Source of the DNA: Streptomyces laurentii
GTDB taxonomy: Bacteria > Actinomycetota > Actinomycetes > Streptomycetales > Streptomycetaceae
DNA length: 64,000 nucleotides
NCBI GenBank assembly: GCA_002355495.1
Contig: AP017424.1
Location: 6,079,501-6,143,500 of the forward strand
Direction of reading: 5' to 3'
Below, in pieces: positions 1 to 9,647 of the stretch. The translations under genes and the position numbers were made by a program. Position 1 is the stretch's first letter. The number at the start of each line of letters is the position of its first letter. The notes under the pieces were generated by a model that did not search any database, was not told the origin of the DNA, and was given only the letters and a program-made list of their open reading frames with translations.

Positions 1-179
1 GGCGACGACACCGGCACACGGCAGGCAACTGGGCCGTCCACCGGAAGTCAGGATTCCGTACGGAGTTGCCGCGCCCTTGCCGGAGTTGTTGCCTGGAGTC
101 CGGGTGATCACTACCCGGAACATGGGCCCGGCGTATCCGTACCGGTGTCCGGCACGGCACCCGAACGTGGAGAAGTCCC

Positions 180-530
180 ATGACTGACAGCAGCACCGTG
201 ATCGACTCCGGCTCGGTGGAGGAGCTGGTGAGCAGGCTCGTGCTGCTCGTCGCCCCCCAGAAGAACGAGGACAGCCGGCCCGAGCAGCGCCTCATCTCCG
301 AGCTGGGCTACCACTCGCTGGCCCTGGCCGAACTCGCCTTCACCTTGGAGGACCTGTTCGGGCTCGACCCGCTCCCGCCGGAGAAGGCGATGTCGCTGGA
401 GAGCGTCGGCGACGTCACCGGGCTCATCGCCGCCGAACTGGAAGGCGGCGCCGGGCACCTGCCGAACGACGACGACATCCAGCTGATCTTCGCCCGCTAC
501 GGCGTCGAGTGGGCGCCCCAGGCCGCGTAA
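180..530 (+). CDS. acyl carrier protein
   Basis: A 116-residue acyl carrier protein that would carry acyl chains on a 4'-phosphopantetheine arm. The core motif is GYHSLALAEL at about residues 42-51; the Ser of HSL is the expected attachment site. Most carriers have Asp before this Ser, so the His is a variation. Helix-rich segments around it (FTLEDLFGLDPLP) fit the ACP fold, and the length is slightly above the usual 80-100 because of a C-terminal tail rich in D and aromatic residues. The ATG follows a GGAGAAG ribosome-binding sequence about 5 bases upstream. No synthase is visible to the right, where a transposase remnant intervenes, so any partner enzymes must lie left of the window or have been lost. 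It could serve polyketide, peptide or lipid synthesis; the sequence does not decide. Confidence 0.85.
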   Translation: MTDSSTVIDSGSVEELVSRLVLLVAPQKNEDSRPEQRLISELGYHSLALAELAFTLEDLFGLDPLPPEKAMSLESVGDVTGLIAAELEGGAGHLPNDDDIQLIFARYGVEWAPQAA

Positions 531-605
531 GGCGCTCCGCCACCCCCCCCGGAACGGCCGCATGCCGTGTTGTCCCCCGCACGCGGCATGCGGCTTCGCC
601 GGGGA

Positions 606-1345
606 TCAGTCCGTGTTCGGCTTCGTGTACCCCGCGACCTCGCGCGGGCTCCGCGCGCCCGGGCCCACGTCATGCGCCGAGGGGCGCTCAATCTTGATGC
701 CCAGGATGGGGAGCGCTCGTCCGGGTTCATCGCGGATCGCCCGGGTGGTCTTGGCGATGTTGTCGGCTCCGAGGGTTCTCAGCACGCCGATGGCCAGGTT
801 GCGGAGGGTCGCCATGGCGCGAGGTGCGGTCCCGGTGTGAACGGTGGAGGCGTCCTCGCCGAAGGTGACGTCCCTGATGTGGCGCGAGGAGTTCTCCACT
901 CCCCAGTGCCCGCGGATCCCGGCGGCCAGGTCGGCCGGGCCGGTCTGGTGGGCGTCGAGACTGGTGACGGCGTAGACGCTCTCACGGGTCTCGCGTTCGC
1001 CGGTGGGCTTGCGGCGGCGGTGGACACGGATGGCCGGACGAGCGTGAGGGAAGGCGGTCCCGCCAAGTTGGTCCGCGATGGCGCAGGTCTTGATCGAGCG
1101 GGACTCCCGCCTGCCGTGCGCGGAGGTGGAGGCGGTGTGCCGGACCGGAATGTCCCGCCATGGCAGGGCCGCGAGCCGGCTGTAAGCGGTCGGCTGGTTG
1201 GTCTTGATCACGGCGATGTAGTGGGCCTTCTTGGACTCGACCAGCCATGAGATGTTCGCCCTGACCGAGTGCAGGGCGTCGAAGGTGACGACGGCGCCGG
1301 CCAGGTCCAGCGGCGCCGGCAGCGGCCGGAAGTGCGTGCAGGGCA
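606..1345 (-). pseudogene. truncated ISAs1-family transposase
   Basis: The C-terminal half of an ISAs1 (H-repeat) transposase. Reading leftwards from about 1345, one open frame gives FRPLPAPLDLAGAVVTFDAL, HSVRANISWLVESKKAHY, VIKTNQPT, then REIRHWGVEN-like GIRGHWGVENSSRHIRDVTF and FGEDAST, all characteristic of DDE_Tnp_1-assoc/ISAs1 proteins. The first catalytic region and the N-terminal domain are absent: homology stops abruptly at about 1345, less than 90 bases from jetA. No intact methionine start precedes the conserved part; the first ATG is at 1211. No terminal inverted repeats were identified. The element is a relic, and marks a past insertion or recombination at the left border of the Wadjet operon. 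Confidence 0.8.
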
Positions 1346-1427
1346 GGCATGATCAAGAGCGGTGCGAATCGGTCAAGTACTTAAGTCCCTGCCGATCACG
1401 GAGAACGGTCCGGGAGGATGGCATGCG

Positions 1428-2990
1428 ATGGACATGACTTCTCCGCGCCCGGCAGGCCCGCCGGACGGGTACGGGCCCTTCGCGCATCTCACCGCCCCGA
1501 ACGTGCTGCTCTACCGCTCGGTGATGCGCGCCTTCCTCGTGGCCAAGGAGCGGTTCGCCGTACACCTGCGGCCCGAGGACGTGTACGCCGCGCTGCCCGC
1601 CGCCGTACGGCCCGGTGAGTTGGAGGGGGTCGTCGGAGCCCTGGACAAGCTGGTCGAGTGGGGGAACCTGCGCGCCGACCCGGACACCGGGCGGGTCACG
1701 GCCGTCGAGGACTTCTACCGCAAGCGTTACATCTACCAGCTCACCCGGGAGGGTGAGGCGGCCGAGGAGGCCCTGTCCGCCTACGACGAGGCGCTCGGGC
1801 GTCGGGGTGCGCTCCAGGCCGTCGCGCTGCACGACATCGTCACCCAGCTCCGCGCCCTCCTCGTGCTGGCGGCCGAGGAGGCACCGGATCCGGCCAAGAC
1901 GCATCTCGCGCTGGACGGGCTCGCCAGTCGGTTCGGGGCGCTCGCCGACAACGCGCGGGCCTTCATGGGGTCCCTGCAGCGGACCATCGACCTCCACGAC
2001 GTGGGGGAGGAGGTCTTCCTCGCCTACAAGGACCAGCTCATCCAGTACCTGGAACGGTTCATCCAGGACCTCATCACCCTCGGCGGCCGCATCGCCCGGC
2101 TGATCCTGGAGCTGGAGGAGGGCGGGAGGATCGACCTCCTGCTGCGCGCCGCTGCCGCCCGCGAGGCCGCCGACGCCACGCCGCAGGAGGCCACGTACGC
2201 CGAGCAGGCCGCCTACGAGCGGTGGGCCGGCCGGTGGGCCGGGCTGGCGGCCTGGTTCCTCAGCCGGGACGGCCGGGAATCGCAGGCCCGGCTGCTGCGC
2301 GGCCGCGCGCTCGGGGCCGTACCCCAGCTGCTGGCCGTCGTACGGTCGCTGAACGAGCGGCGGGCAGGGCGTTCCGACCGGTCCGCCGACTTCCGTACGC
2401 TCGCCCGCTGGTTCGCCGAGGCCCCCGACGACGAGTCCCGGCACCGGCTGTGGCGCACCGCCTTCGGGCTGTACCCGGCCCGGCACCTCACGGTGGACGC
2501 CGAGACCCTGGCCGCCCGTGCCGCGCGCCCCGATCCCGCGTCCACACCATGGGCCGACGCCGAGCCGCTGCGCATCAGCCCGCAGCTGCGCCGCACCGGC
2601 AGCTACGAGCGGCGCGGCAAGCCCCGCAAGGTGGAGGACCGGCAGGAAGCGCGCCGCAGGCTCGCCGAGGTGGCCGTCAAGCAGGCCGCGGAGATCGCGG
2701 CCGCGCGGGCCCGGCTCGTCACCGACGGCGTCACCCGGCTGTCCGGGCTCGGGGAGCTCGACCCCGTCAGCTTCCGGCTCTTCCTCCAGCTCCTCGGGGA
2801 CGCCCTGGCCACCTGGCGGCCCGGTATGACGCACACGGTGGCCACCAGCAACGACGGGTCCATGGAGATCCGACTCACCGCCTTGGCCGATGGATCCGCG
2901 GCGGAGGTCCTCACTCCGGGCGGCATCTTCCGAGGCCCTGACCACACCATCGAGATCATCGATCTGGCGGAAGGAGACGACGGACTGTGA
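1428..2990 (+). CDS. jetA: Wadjet type I subunit JetA (TIGR02677, MukF-like kleisin)
   Basis: A 520-residue protein matching the TIGR02677 family, the kleisin-like JetA of Wadjet, which bridges the heads of the JetC SMC dimer. Seen in the sequence: an N-terminal winged-helix-like part (LTAPNVLLYRSVMRAFLVAKER), a helical central part with YRKRYIYQLTREGE and the long helix DQLIQYLERFIQDLITLGGRI, and a C-terminal charged helix with KVEDRQEARRRLAEVAVKQAAEIAAARA before a beta-rich end. I chose ATG 1428 (MDMTSPRP) because GGGAGG lies about 11 bases upstream; an in-frame GTG at 1362 is possible but has no ribosome-binding sequence. The stop overlaps the GTG of jetB by four bases. Only about 80 bases separate it from the transposase relic, so the promoter must lie there or within the relic. 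Confidence 0.92.
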   Translation: MDMTSPRPAGPPDGYGPFAHLTAPNVLLYRSVMRAFLVAKERFAVHLRPEDVYAALPAAVRPGELEGVVGALDKLVEWGNLRADPDTGRVTAVEDFYRKRYIYQLTREGEAAEEALSAYDEALGRRGALQAVALHDIVTQLRALLVLAAEEAPDPAKTHLALDGLASRFGALADNARAFMGSLQRTIDLHDVGEEVFLAYKDQLIQYLERFIQDLITLGGRIARLILELEEGGRIDLLLRAAAAREAADATPQEATYAEQAAYERWAGRWAGLAAWFLSRDGRESQARLLRGRALGAVPQLLAVVRSLNERRAGRSDRSADFRTLARWFAEAPDDESRHRLWRTAFGLYPARHLTVDAETLAARAARPDPASTPWADAEPLRISPQLRRTGSYERRGKPRKVEDRQEARRRLAEVAVKQAAEIAAARARLVTDGVTRLSGLGELDPVSFRLFLQLLGDALATWRPGMTHTVATSNDGSMEIRLTALADGSAAEVLTPGGIFRGPDHTIEIIDLAEGDDGL

Positions 2991-4234
2991 GTACTCCGCT
3001 CGCCGAAGTGCTGGACGGGCAGCACGCCGCAGAACTGCGCAAGGCCGCCCGCGCTCTGCTGAAGCAGCCTCTGCTGCTCGCCGGTGGCGCGTACGCCGAC
3101 GAGTTCCGTCTCGTCCGGCGGCACGCCTCCGACCTGCGCGAGTGGTTCGACCGCAACACCGGCTGGTCTCTCCAGGTCGACGCCGAGACCGCCCGGCTGG
3201 GCAAGATCCCGGCCCACCTCGCCGATGCCACCCACTCCGCCCGCGAGGCCACGCGCAGCGCCGCCCCCTTCACCCGCCGCCGGTACGTCCTGCTCTGCCT
3301 CGCCCTCGCCGCCCTCGAACGCGGCGAGGCGCAGATCGCGCTCGGCCGCCTCGCCGACCAGGTCGTCCTCGACGCCGCTGATCCGCAGCTGGCCGCGACG
3401 GGCATCCAGTTCACCCTTGACCGCCGCGACGAGCGCCTCGACCTCGCCGCCGTCGTACGCCTCCTGCTCGGCCTCGGAGTGCTGCGGCGCGTCGCCGGCG
3501 ACGAAGAGGCGTACGTCAGCGGCGCCGGAGACGTCCTGTACGACGTCGAACGGCGGGTGCTCGCCGGGCTGCTCGCGACCCGACGCGGCCCGTCCACCAT
3601 CCGGGCCGCCACCCTGGACGAGCGGCTCGTCGGGCTCACCGCCGAAACGGCCCTCGACAGCGACGAGCTCCGGTTCCGCGCGATGCGCCGCTCGCTGACC
3701 CGCCGACTGCTGGACGACCCCGTGCTCTACTACGACGAGCTGACCGACGCCGAGCTGGGCTACCTCACCCGCCAGCGCGGATTCCTCACCGCACGCATCA
3801 CCGAACTGACGGGCCTGGTGGCCGAGGTCAGGGCCGAAGGCATCGCCATGGTCGACCCCGACGACGACCTCACCGACCTCCGCATGCCGGAATCCGGCAC
3901 CCACGGTCACGTCACCCTGTTGCTGGCCGAGTACCTCACGAGGGCCGAAGGACCGGTCGTCTCCACGGCAGACCTTGAGCGCCGAGTCGCCGGACTGGCC
4001 GCCGAACACGGAGGCTTCTGGGCCAAGTCGGCCCGCGAGCCGGGAGCCGAGGGTGAGCTCGTGGAGCAGGCCGTCAGCCGGCTCGCAGCCCTGGGCCTGG
4101 TCGCCCGTACTCCTGACGGGGTGGTGCCGCGCCCGGCGCTCGCCCGGTACGCGGTCGGCGAGACCGTCGTACTCGAACCACGCACAGTCGGCACCGCTCA
4201 GGTGCCCGCACAGCGAAAGGCCCACCAGCGTTGA
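2987..4234 (+). CDS. jetB: Wadjet type I subunit JetB (TIGR02678, MukE-like)
   Basis: A 415-residue TIGR02678-family protein, the MukE/KITE-like subunit of Wadjet that binds the JetA kleisin and helps close the SMC ring. It opens with helical segments (AAELRKAARALLKQPLLLAG), then the family-typical REWFDRNTGWSLQVDAETARL at residues 48-70 and RRRYVLLCLALAALERGEAQ at about 97-117, followed by winged-helix-like repeats such as VVRLLLGLGVLRRVAGDEEAY. The GTG start at 2987 overlaps the jetA stop (GTGA), and its own stop overlaps the TTG of jetC (TTGA), so translation of the whole operon is probably coupled. Length and order are those of standard type I Wadjet. Nothing suggests truncation. Confidence 0.92.
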   Translation: MSTPLAEVLDGQHAAELRKAARALLKQPLLLAGGAYADEFRLVRRHASDLREWFDRNTGWSLQVDAETARLGKIPAHLADATHSAREATRSAAPFTRRRYVLLCLALAALERGEAQIALGRLADQVVLDAADPQLAATGIQFTLDRRDERLDLAAVVRLLLGLGVLRRVAGDEEAYVSGAGDVLYDVERRVLAGLLATRRGPSTIRAATLDERLVGLTAETALDSDELRFRAMRRSLTRRLLDDPVLYYDELTDAELGYLTRQRGFLTARITELTGLVAEVRAEGIAMVDPDDDLTDLRMPESGTHGHVTLLLAEYLTRAEGPVVSTADLERRVAGLAAEHGGFWAKSAREPGAEGELVEQAVSRLAALGLVARTPDGVVPRPALARYAVGETVVLEPRTVGTAQVPAQRKAHQR

Positions 4235-7200
4235 CCCCCCGTGCCGTACTCCCGGCCCCCGCGCGCGCCCGCTGGCAGCCCCTGCGGATCGGTCTTGTCG
4301 ATCTTTTCCATTACGACGTGGAGGAATTCCACTTCCGCGACGGGCGGCTGCTTCTCCGGGGGAACAACGGCACCGGCAAGTCCAAGGTGCTCGCCCTGAC
4401 CCTGCCCTTCCTCCTCGACGGGGACCTGAGCGCGCGGCGGGTTGAGCCCGACGGGGACGCCGGAAAGAGGATGGAGTGGAATCTGCTGCTCGGCGGAGAG
4501 CACCCCCACTCCGAACGGCTCGGCTACACCTGGGTGGAGTTCGGCCGTCGCGAAGAGGTGAGCGGCGAGGAGCAGTTCCGTACGCTCCTCTGCGGGCTCA
4601 AGGCCGTCAGCGGGCGCGGCATCGCCCGGCACTGGTGGGCGGTGACCGCCCAGCGGATCGACCACGCACCGGCCGAGGCGGTGTTGGAGGGGTCGCTCAG
4701 CCTCCTCGACGCCACCGGCACGGTGTTGTCCCGGGACCGGCTCATCGAGGCGGTCGCCGGACACGGGATGGTCTACGACCAGGCCAAGACCTATCGCCGG
4801 GCCGTCGACGAGGCGCTCTTCGGGCTCGGGGAGCAGCGCTACGGCGCTCTCGTGGACCTGCTCATCCAGCTGCGCCAGCCCCAACTGTCCAAACGCCCCA
4901 ACGAAGCCGCCCTCTCCCGAGCCCTCACCGAAGCGCTCCCGCCCATGGACCAGGCCGTCATCGCGGATGTGGCCGAGGCCTTCCGCTCCCTGGACGAGGA
5001 GAAGGAGGAACTACGGGCAGCCGGCGCGGCCGAGCGCGCGGCTTCCGCGTTCCTCGACCACTACCGGCGCTACGCCCGCATCGCCTCCCGCCGGCGCGCA
5101 CGTCTCCCGCGCAGCGAGCACTCGAAGTACGAGCACTTGCTGCGCGACCTCGCCGAGGCACAGGCCGAGAAGGCCGCGGCCGAGGAGGAGCGGGCGGCGG
5201 CTGATGAGCGGATCGCCGCGCTCACTGAGACGCAGGCCCGACTGGAGGCCGTCGACGCAGCCCTGCGCGAGGGCCCGGAGATGCGCAGCGCTCATGAACT
5301 GGAGCGGGCCGCCAAGGCGTTGGAGCGGTGCGGGCAGGACAGCGCACGCGCACGCGCCGACCGGGAGGAGGCCGCGCTGCTGCACACACGGGCGCTCGGG
5401 CGCCTCGCGGCGGCGGAGAACCGGCTTCAGGCCGCCCGGCACCTGGTCGAGGACACGCTTCGCCTCGCGCAGGAGACCGCCGAGGCGGCCCGACTGGACC
5501 TGCCCGGGGACGAGGGGCTGACGGCGGCCGAACTGCGCGCCGCCGTGACCGAGGCGACCGACCGCCGTCGCCGCACCCTCGCGCACGTCGAGGAGCTCGC
5601 GGACCGCGCCGAGGCGGCGGCGGCCGAACGCCGGGCCGCCGCACTGCGGCTCGACGAGTCGGAAGCCGACCTGGCGCACGCCGCCGAGGAACAGGGCGCG
5701 GCCGACGAGACCGTGACGGCCGCGGGCCGGGCCCTGGTGGATGCCGTACGCGAGCACGCGGGCCGGTGCGAGGAGCTCGCGTACGCCGACCCGGTCGGAC
5801 TGTTGGACGAGCTCCAGGAATGGGCCCGGCACCAGGACGGGCCCTACCCGGCACGCCGGCACGGGTCGGACGCACACAGCGCCACGGCAGCGGTACTCGC
5901 CGACCAGGCGGCGCAATCAGCGCAGCGCAGGGCAGCCCTGGCGGACCGTGCCCGAGACGCGGAGCAGGAGCTTGCCGAGCTGGAGGCAGGCGGCCGCCGT
6001 GGACCGCTGGCCCCGTACACCCGGAACCCCGGCCTGCGCGATCAGGCGGCCGGCGCCCCACTGTGGCGGCTGGTCGACTTCCGCGACGAGGTCGCGGACC
6101 GGGAGCGCGCCGGCCTGGAGGCGGCCCTGGAGGCGGCCGGGCTGCTGGACGCGTGGGTGCGCCCCGACGGCGCGGCCCTGGCGGCGGACGGTCACGACGT
6201 ACTCCTTGACCCGCGGACGGGTCCGGTCAACGGGTCATCGCTCGCCGACGTGCTGCGCCCGGCCGTCGACCACGGCGATGCCCAGGCGGCCCACGTGGGT
6301 GAGGAGACCGTGGGCCGACTCCTCTCGGCGATCGGCCTGGGCGAGGTTGCCGGGAACGCGGAGGCGGGCGCCGGGCCGGGGGGCACCGAGCCGACAGCGG
6401 GCACGTGGGCCGCTCCGGACGGGCGCTACCGCGCAGGCGTCCTCATCGGTCGGTGGGCCAAACCTGCGGCCGAGTACATCGGTGAGGGCGCCCGGGAAGC
6501 CGCGCGGCGCAGCCGTATCACCACCCTGCGCGCCGAACTCGCCCTTCTCCTGGGAGAGGAGGCAGCCGAGGCCGTGCACGCGCAGGCTCTGGAGGCCCGG
6601 CGCCGTACGCTCGACGCCGAACTGGCCGCGGTGCCCGACGACGGGCCGCTGACCCGGGCGCACGCCCGCGCGGCGGCTGCCGCCGACACCGCGCGCCGGG
6701 CCAGGTCCCGTCGTGAGGGACGGGCCGCCGACGCGCTGGCCGCAGCCGAGCGGTCGGGGCTGGCGAGCGCCGAGCTCCAGGAGGCCGCCACCGATCTGGG
6801 GCTGCCCCCGGACCGGCCGGCGCTGGCGGTTGTACGGCAGGCCCTCGTCGAACTCGCGGCCGTCCTGGCCGCACTCTGGCCCGCCCTGCGAGAGCGGACC
6901 GAAGCGGCACGGCAGGCGCAGGAGGAGCGTGAGGAAGCCGGCCGGGCAGGGGAGCGCACCGCCGAACTCGCTCTGCGCGCAGAGGAGGCCGCCCGCGAGG
7001 CGGCAGCCGCGGACGAGCGGCTCACCACGCTGCGCTCGACCGTGGGCGCGGCCGTGGCCGAGCTGGAACGGCGGCTGGCGGAGACCGCGGAGGCCCTGCG
7101 CGGCTGCGCTGCCGATCGGCGGTTGTCCGAGGACCGTCGCACGGAGGCGGACCGGCGGGCCAACCGGGCCGAAGGCGGGATCGTACAGCTGGAGAAGGCC

Positions 7201-8376
7201 GTCACCGAGGCTGCCTCCGCGCGCTCCGAGGCCATCGCCGCGCTCCAGCGCTTCACCGCCACCGGGCTGATCACGGTCGCACTTCCCGAACTCGCCGTAC
7301 CGGCCACCGCCGACGGCCCGTGGGCGGCCACCCCGGCCATCGCCCTCGCCCGTTCCCTCGAAGCGGAGCTGTCGATGACGGACGACTCGGACGGTGCTTG
7401 GGAGCGCGTACAGCGGCGTCTGAGCGAAGAGCTCAAAACCCTGCAGGACGCGCTGTCCCGGCACGGCCATACCGCCTCGGCCCGGATGGTCGAGGACGGG
7501 ATGATCGTCGACATCGTCTACCAGGGCCGCGAGCGCGCCGTACCCGAACTCGCCGAGGCACTGGCGGTCGAGGTCGGCGAACTCACCCGCATCCTCTCCG
7601 CGAACGAACGCGAAATCCTCGAAACCCACCTCATCACCGAGGTCGCGGGCACCCTTCAAGAGCTGATCGCGACCGCCGAACGGCAAGTACTCGCCATGAA
7701 CGCCGAGCTGGAGGACCGTCCGACCTCCACCGGCATGACCCTGCGCCTGGTGTGGCGGGCCTCCCGCAAGGCCCCCGCCGGCCTTGCCCAGGCCCGTGGC
7801 CGACTGCTCCAGACCGCCGACGCCTGGACTCCCGAGGAACGGGCCGCGGTCGGGGAGTTCCTGCAGACGCAGATCGCCCGCCAGCAGACCGAGGACGCGG
7901 CCGGCAGCTGGCTGGAACACCTCACAGCGGCGCTCGACTACCGCTCCTGGCACGAGTTTGCCGTCGAGAGGCAGCAGCACGGTCGCTGGGTACCCGCCAC
8001 CGGTCCCGCTTCCGGAGGCGAACGCGTCCTGGCGGTCTCCGTGCCCTTGTTCGCCGCGGCCTCCTCGCACTACGCGAGCGCGGCCAGCCCGTACGCACCA
8101 CGACTCGTCACCCTGGACGAGGCGTTCGCCGGCGTCGACGACGACTCGCGCGCCAAGTGCCTCGGCCTCCTGCACGCCTTCGACCTGGATGTGGTCATGA
8201 CCAGCGAACGGGAATGGGCCTGCTATCCGCAGGTACCGGGCATCGCCATCGCCCAGTTGTCCCGCGTCGACGAGGTGGCCGCCGTTCTGGTCACCCGATG
8301 GGAATGGGACGGCACGGCTCGTACCCGTCACGAGGACCCGGTGCGCACGCCGGACCCGGAGCCCCTGTGGACGTGA
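4231..8376 (+). CDS. jetC: Wadjet type I SMC ATPase JetC (TIGR02680, MukB-like)
   Basis: A 1381-residue SMC-like ATPase, the DNA-extruding motor of Wadjet. Residues about 44-52 hold the Walker A loop GNNGTGKSK. A very long Ala/Glu/Arg-rich coiled coil follows (about 250-1150), interrupted near 590-750 by a globular hinge-like part (GPLAPYTRNPGLRDQAAGAP, WVRPDGAALAADGHDVLLDP). The C-terminal head carries the ABC signature SGGERVL near 1261 and Walker B LVTLDEAFAGVDDDSRA near 1292. All ATPase motifs appear intact. The likely start is a TTG that overlaps the jetB stop. In characterised Wadjet systems JetABC extrudes DNA loops, senses small circular DNA and hands it to JetD for cutting. Confidence 0.95.
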   Translation: MTPRAVLPAPARARWQPLRIGLVDLFHYDVEEFHFRDGRLLLRGNNGTGKSKVLALTLPFLLDGDLSARRVEPDGDAGKRMEWNLLLGGEHPHSERLGYTWVEFGRREEVSGEEQFRTLLCGLKAVSGRGIARHWWAVTAQRIDHAPAEAVLEGSLSLLDATGTVLSRDRLIEAVAGHGMVYDQAKTYRRAVDEALFGLGEQRYGALVDLLIQLRQPQLSKRPNEAALSRALTEALPPMDQAVIADVAEAFRSLDEEKEELRAAGAAERAASAFLDHYRRYARIASRRRARLPRSEHSKYEHLLRDLAEAQAEKAAAEEERAAADERIAALTETQARLEAVDAALREGPEMRSAHELERAAKALERCGQDSARARADREEAALLHTRALGRLAAAENRLQAARHLVEDTLRLAQETAEAARLDLPGDEGLTAAELRAAVTEATDRRRRTLAHVEELADRAEAAAAERRAAALRLDESEADLAHAAEEQGAADETVTAAGRALVDAVREHAGRCEELAYADPVGLLDELQEWARHQDGPYPARRHGSDAHSATAAVLADQAAQSAQRRAALADRARDAEQELAELEAGGRRGPLAPYTRNPGLRDQAAGAPLWRLVDFRDEVADRERAGLEAALEAAGLLDAWVRPDGAALAADGHDVLLDPRTGPVNGSSLADVLRPAVDHGDAQAAHVGEETVGRLLSAIGLGEVAGNAEAGAGPGGTEPTAGTWAAPDGRYRAGVLIGRWAKPAAEYIGEGAREAARRSRITTLRAELALLLGEEAAEAVHAQALEARRRTLDAELAAVPDDGPLTRAHARAAAAADTARRARSRREGRAADALAAAERSGLASAELQEAATDLGLPPDRPALAVVRQALVELAAVLAALWPALRERTEAARQAQEEREEAGRAGERTAELALRAEEAAREAAAADERLTTLRSTVGAAVAELERRLAETAEALRGCAADRRLSEDRRTEADRRANRAEGGIVQLEKAVTEAASARSEAIAALQRFTATGLITVALPELAVPATADGPWAATPAIALARSLEAELSMTDDSDGAWERVQRRLSEELKTLQDALSRHGHTASARMVEDGMIVDIVYQGRERAVPELAEALAVEVGELTRILSANEREILETHLITEVAGTLQELIATAERQVLAMNAELEDRPTSTGMTLRLVWRASRKAPAGLAQARGRLLQTADAWTPEERAAVGEFLQTQIARQQTEDAAGSWLEHLTAALDYRSWHEFAVERQQHGRWVPATGPASGGERVLAVSVPLFAAASSHYASAASPYAPRLVTLDEAFAGVDDDSRAKCLGLLHAFDLDVVMTSEREWACYPQVPGIAIAQLSRVDEVAAVLVTRWEWDGTARTRHEDPVRTPDPEPLWT

Positions 8377-9647
8377 ACAGGAATCCGGTCGACGAAGCCC
8401 GCCTGCGCCGCCTCCTTGGCGGGCCCGATCTGGCCTGGCTGCTGGAGCGCGTACGCCGCCGGCTGGAGCGCGGGCAGCCACTCACCGGACCCGTCTCCCT
8501 GGCCGCGGCGACCCCAGCCCAACGGGCCGCGGCCGAGCGGCTGCTGGGCCGGCCCCCGGGTGGTGGCAGGGCGCTGACGGTCCGGCTCGACGCCGTGGAC
8601 GCCGTACTGGTCAGATCAGGCGTCAGCCCCGAGGGCCTGACGGCGGCCGTGACGAGGCTCACCGGGCCCGTCGTCCCTCTCGAAGAGGTCCGCCGGAGTG
8701 AGGATCAGGCATGGGTGGAGGCCTACGCTCCGCTCACCGCACTCGCCGATGAGGTTCCGTCCCTCGCGGAATGGGCCGGCCGGGTACGCGAAGACGGCCT
8801 TGTGCGGCGTCTCGCCCGTACGCCCGAGGCCGCCCGACCGCTGCTCGATCGGGTGGCTCGCGTCCTGCGGGAGCTGCCGGCCGAGCCGCCGCGCTCCCTG
8901 TCCGTGTTCGCCGCGGACATCCTGGGCAGCGCCCACGCACTGGACGACGGGACACCCCCGGCGACGATCTGCCTCTCCGGCATCCGTGCCCTCACCGGAC
9001 ATCCGGACGGGGCGGGCGCTGCCTGGCGGCGGGCCGCCTGGGCCTCCGCCGGCCTGCTCCGTGACGACGTCTCCTCCACGGTCCTCACCCTCAACCTCCG
9101 TGGGACCCCCGCTCTGGACTGGATGGCAGACATGGGGGAACCGTGCGTACTCACCCTTCGCCAGCTCGCCCACCGTCCGCCCCGGACGACGCCGTCGGTG
9201 GTCCACATCTGTGAGAATCCCGCCGTCCTGTCGGCCGCGGCCGACACCTACGGCCCGGACGCCCTCCCGCTGGTCTGCCTCCAGGGCCAGCCGTCGGCTG
9301 CCGCCCTGGCCCTCCTGGCACACCTCCACGAGCTCGGTGCCGCCCTCCGCTACCACGGCGACTTCGACTGGGGCGGAATGCGCATCGCCACGACGCTGCA
9401 CCAGCACGTGCCGTGGCAGCCGTGGCGCTACACGGCCGACGAATACCGTGCGGCGGTAGCCGCTGCCAGCCCTGCTCCCCCGCCTCTGACCGGGATGGCG
9501 GCTCTGTCGCCTTGGGATCCGGATCTGGCGGCTGCTCTCGCTGAACACGGCGTCCGTATAGAGGAGGAGGCTGTTCTGGACTCGTTGCTGGCAGACCTTA
9601 GACAGGACGTTCGGCCGGTGAGACATGCGACGTGCCGAGACCTGTAG
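8373..9647 (+). CDS. jetD: Wadjet type I nuclease JetD (TIGR02679, TOPRIM)
   Basis: A 424-residue TIGR02679 protein, the topoisomerase VI A-like nuclease that cleaves plasmids trapped by JetABC. A helical, winged-helix-bearing N-terminal half precedes a C-terminal TOPRIM domain: the acidic motif is ICENPAVL (Glu near residue 280) and the metal-binding DxD motif is HGDFDWGGMRIA (about 327-338). These are the expected catalytic residues, so the nuclease looks functional. The GTG start at 8373 shares four bases with the jetC stop; another in-frame GTG lies two codons upstream. It is the last gene of the operon, and no obvious terminator hairpin was seen directly after it. With jetA, jetB and jetC the system is complete. 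Confidence 0.93.
   Translation: MNRNPVDEARLRRLLGGPDLAWLLERVRRRLERGQPLTGPVSLAAATPAQRAAAERLLGRPPGGGRALTVRLDAVDAVLVRSGVSPEGLTAAVTRLTGPVVPLEEVRRSEDQAWVEAYAPLTALADEVPSLAEWAGRVREDGLVRRLARTPEAARPLLDRVARVLRELPAEPPRSLSVFAADILGSAHALDDGTPPATICLSGIRALTGHPDGAGAAWRRAAWASAGLLRDDVSSTVLTLNLRGTPALDWMADMGEPCVLTLRQLAHRPPRTTPSVVHICENPAVLSAAADTYGPDALPLVCLQGQPSAAALALLAHLHELGAALRYHGDFDWGGMRIATTLHQHVPWQPWRYTADEYRAAVAAASPAPPPLTGMAALSPWDPDLAAALAEHGVRIEEEAVLDSLLADLRQDVRPVRHATCRDL

Noticed and set aside
1362-1427. An upstream GTG start for jetA
   Set aside because: It adds 22 residues without a ribosome-binding sequence and reaches into the transposase border; ATG 1428 is better placed.
2603-4225. A 540-codon minus-strand frame over jetB
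   Set aside because: Shadow frame; jetB has clear TIGR02678 features.
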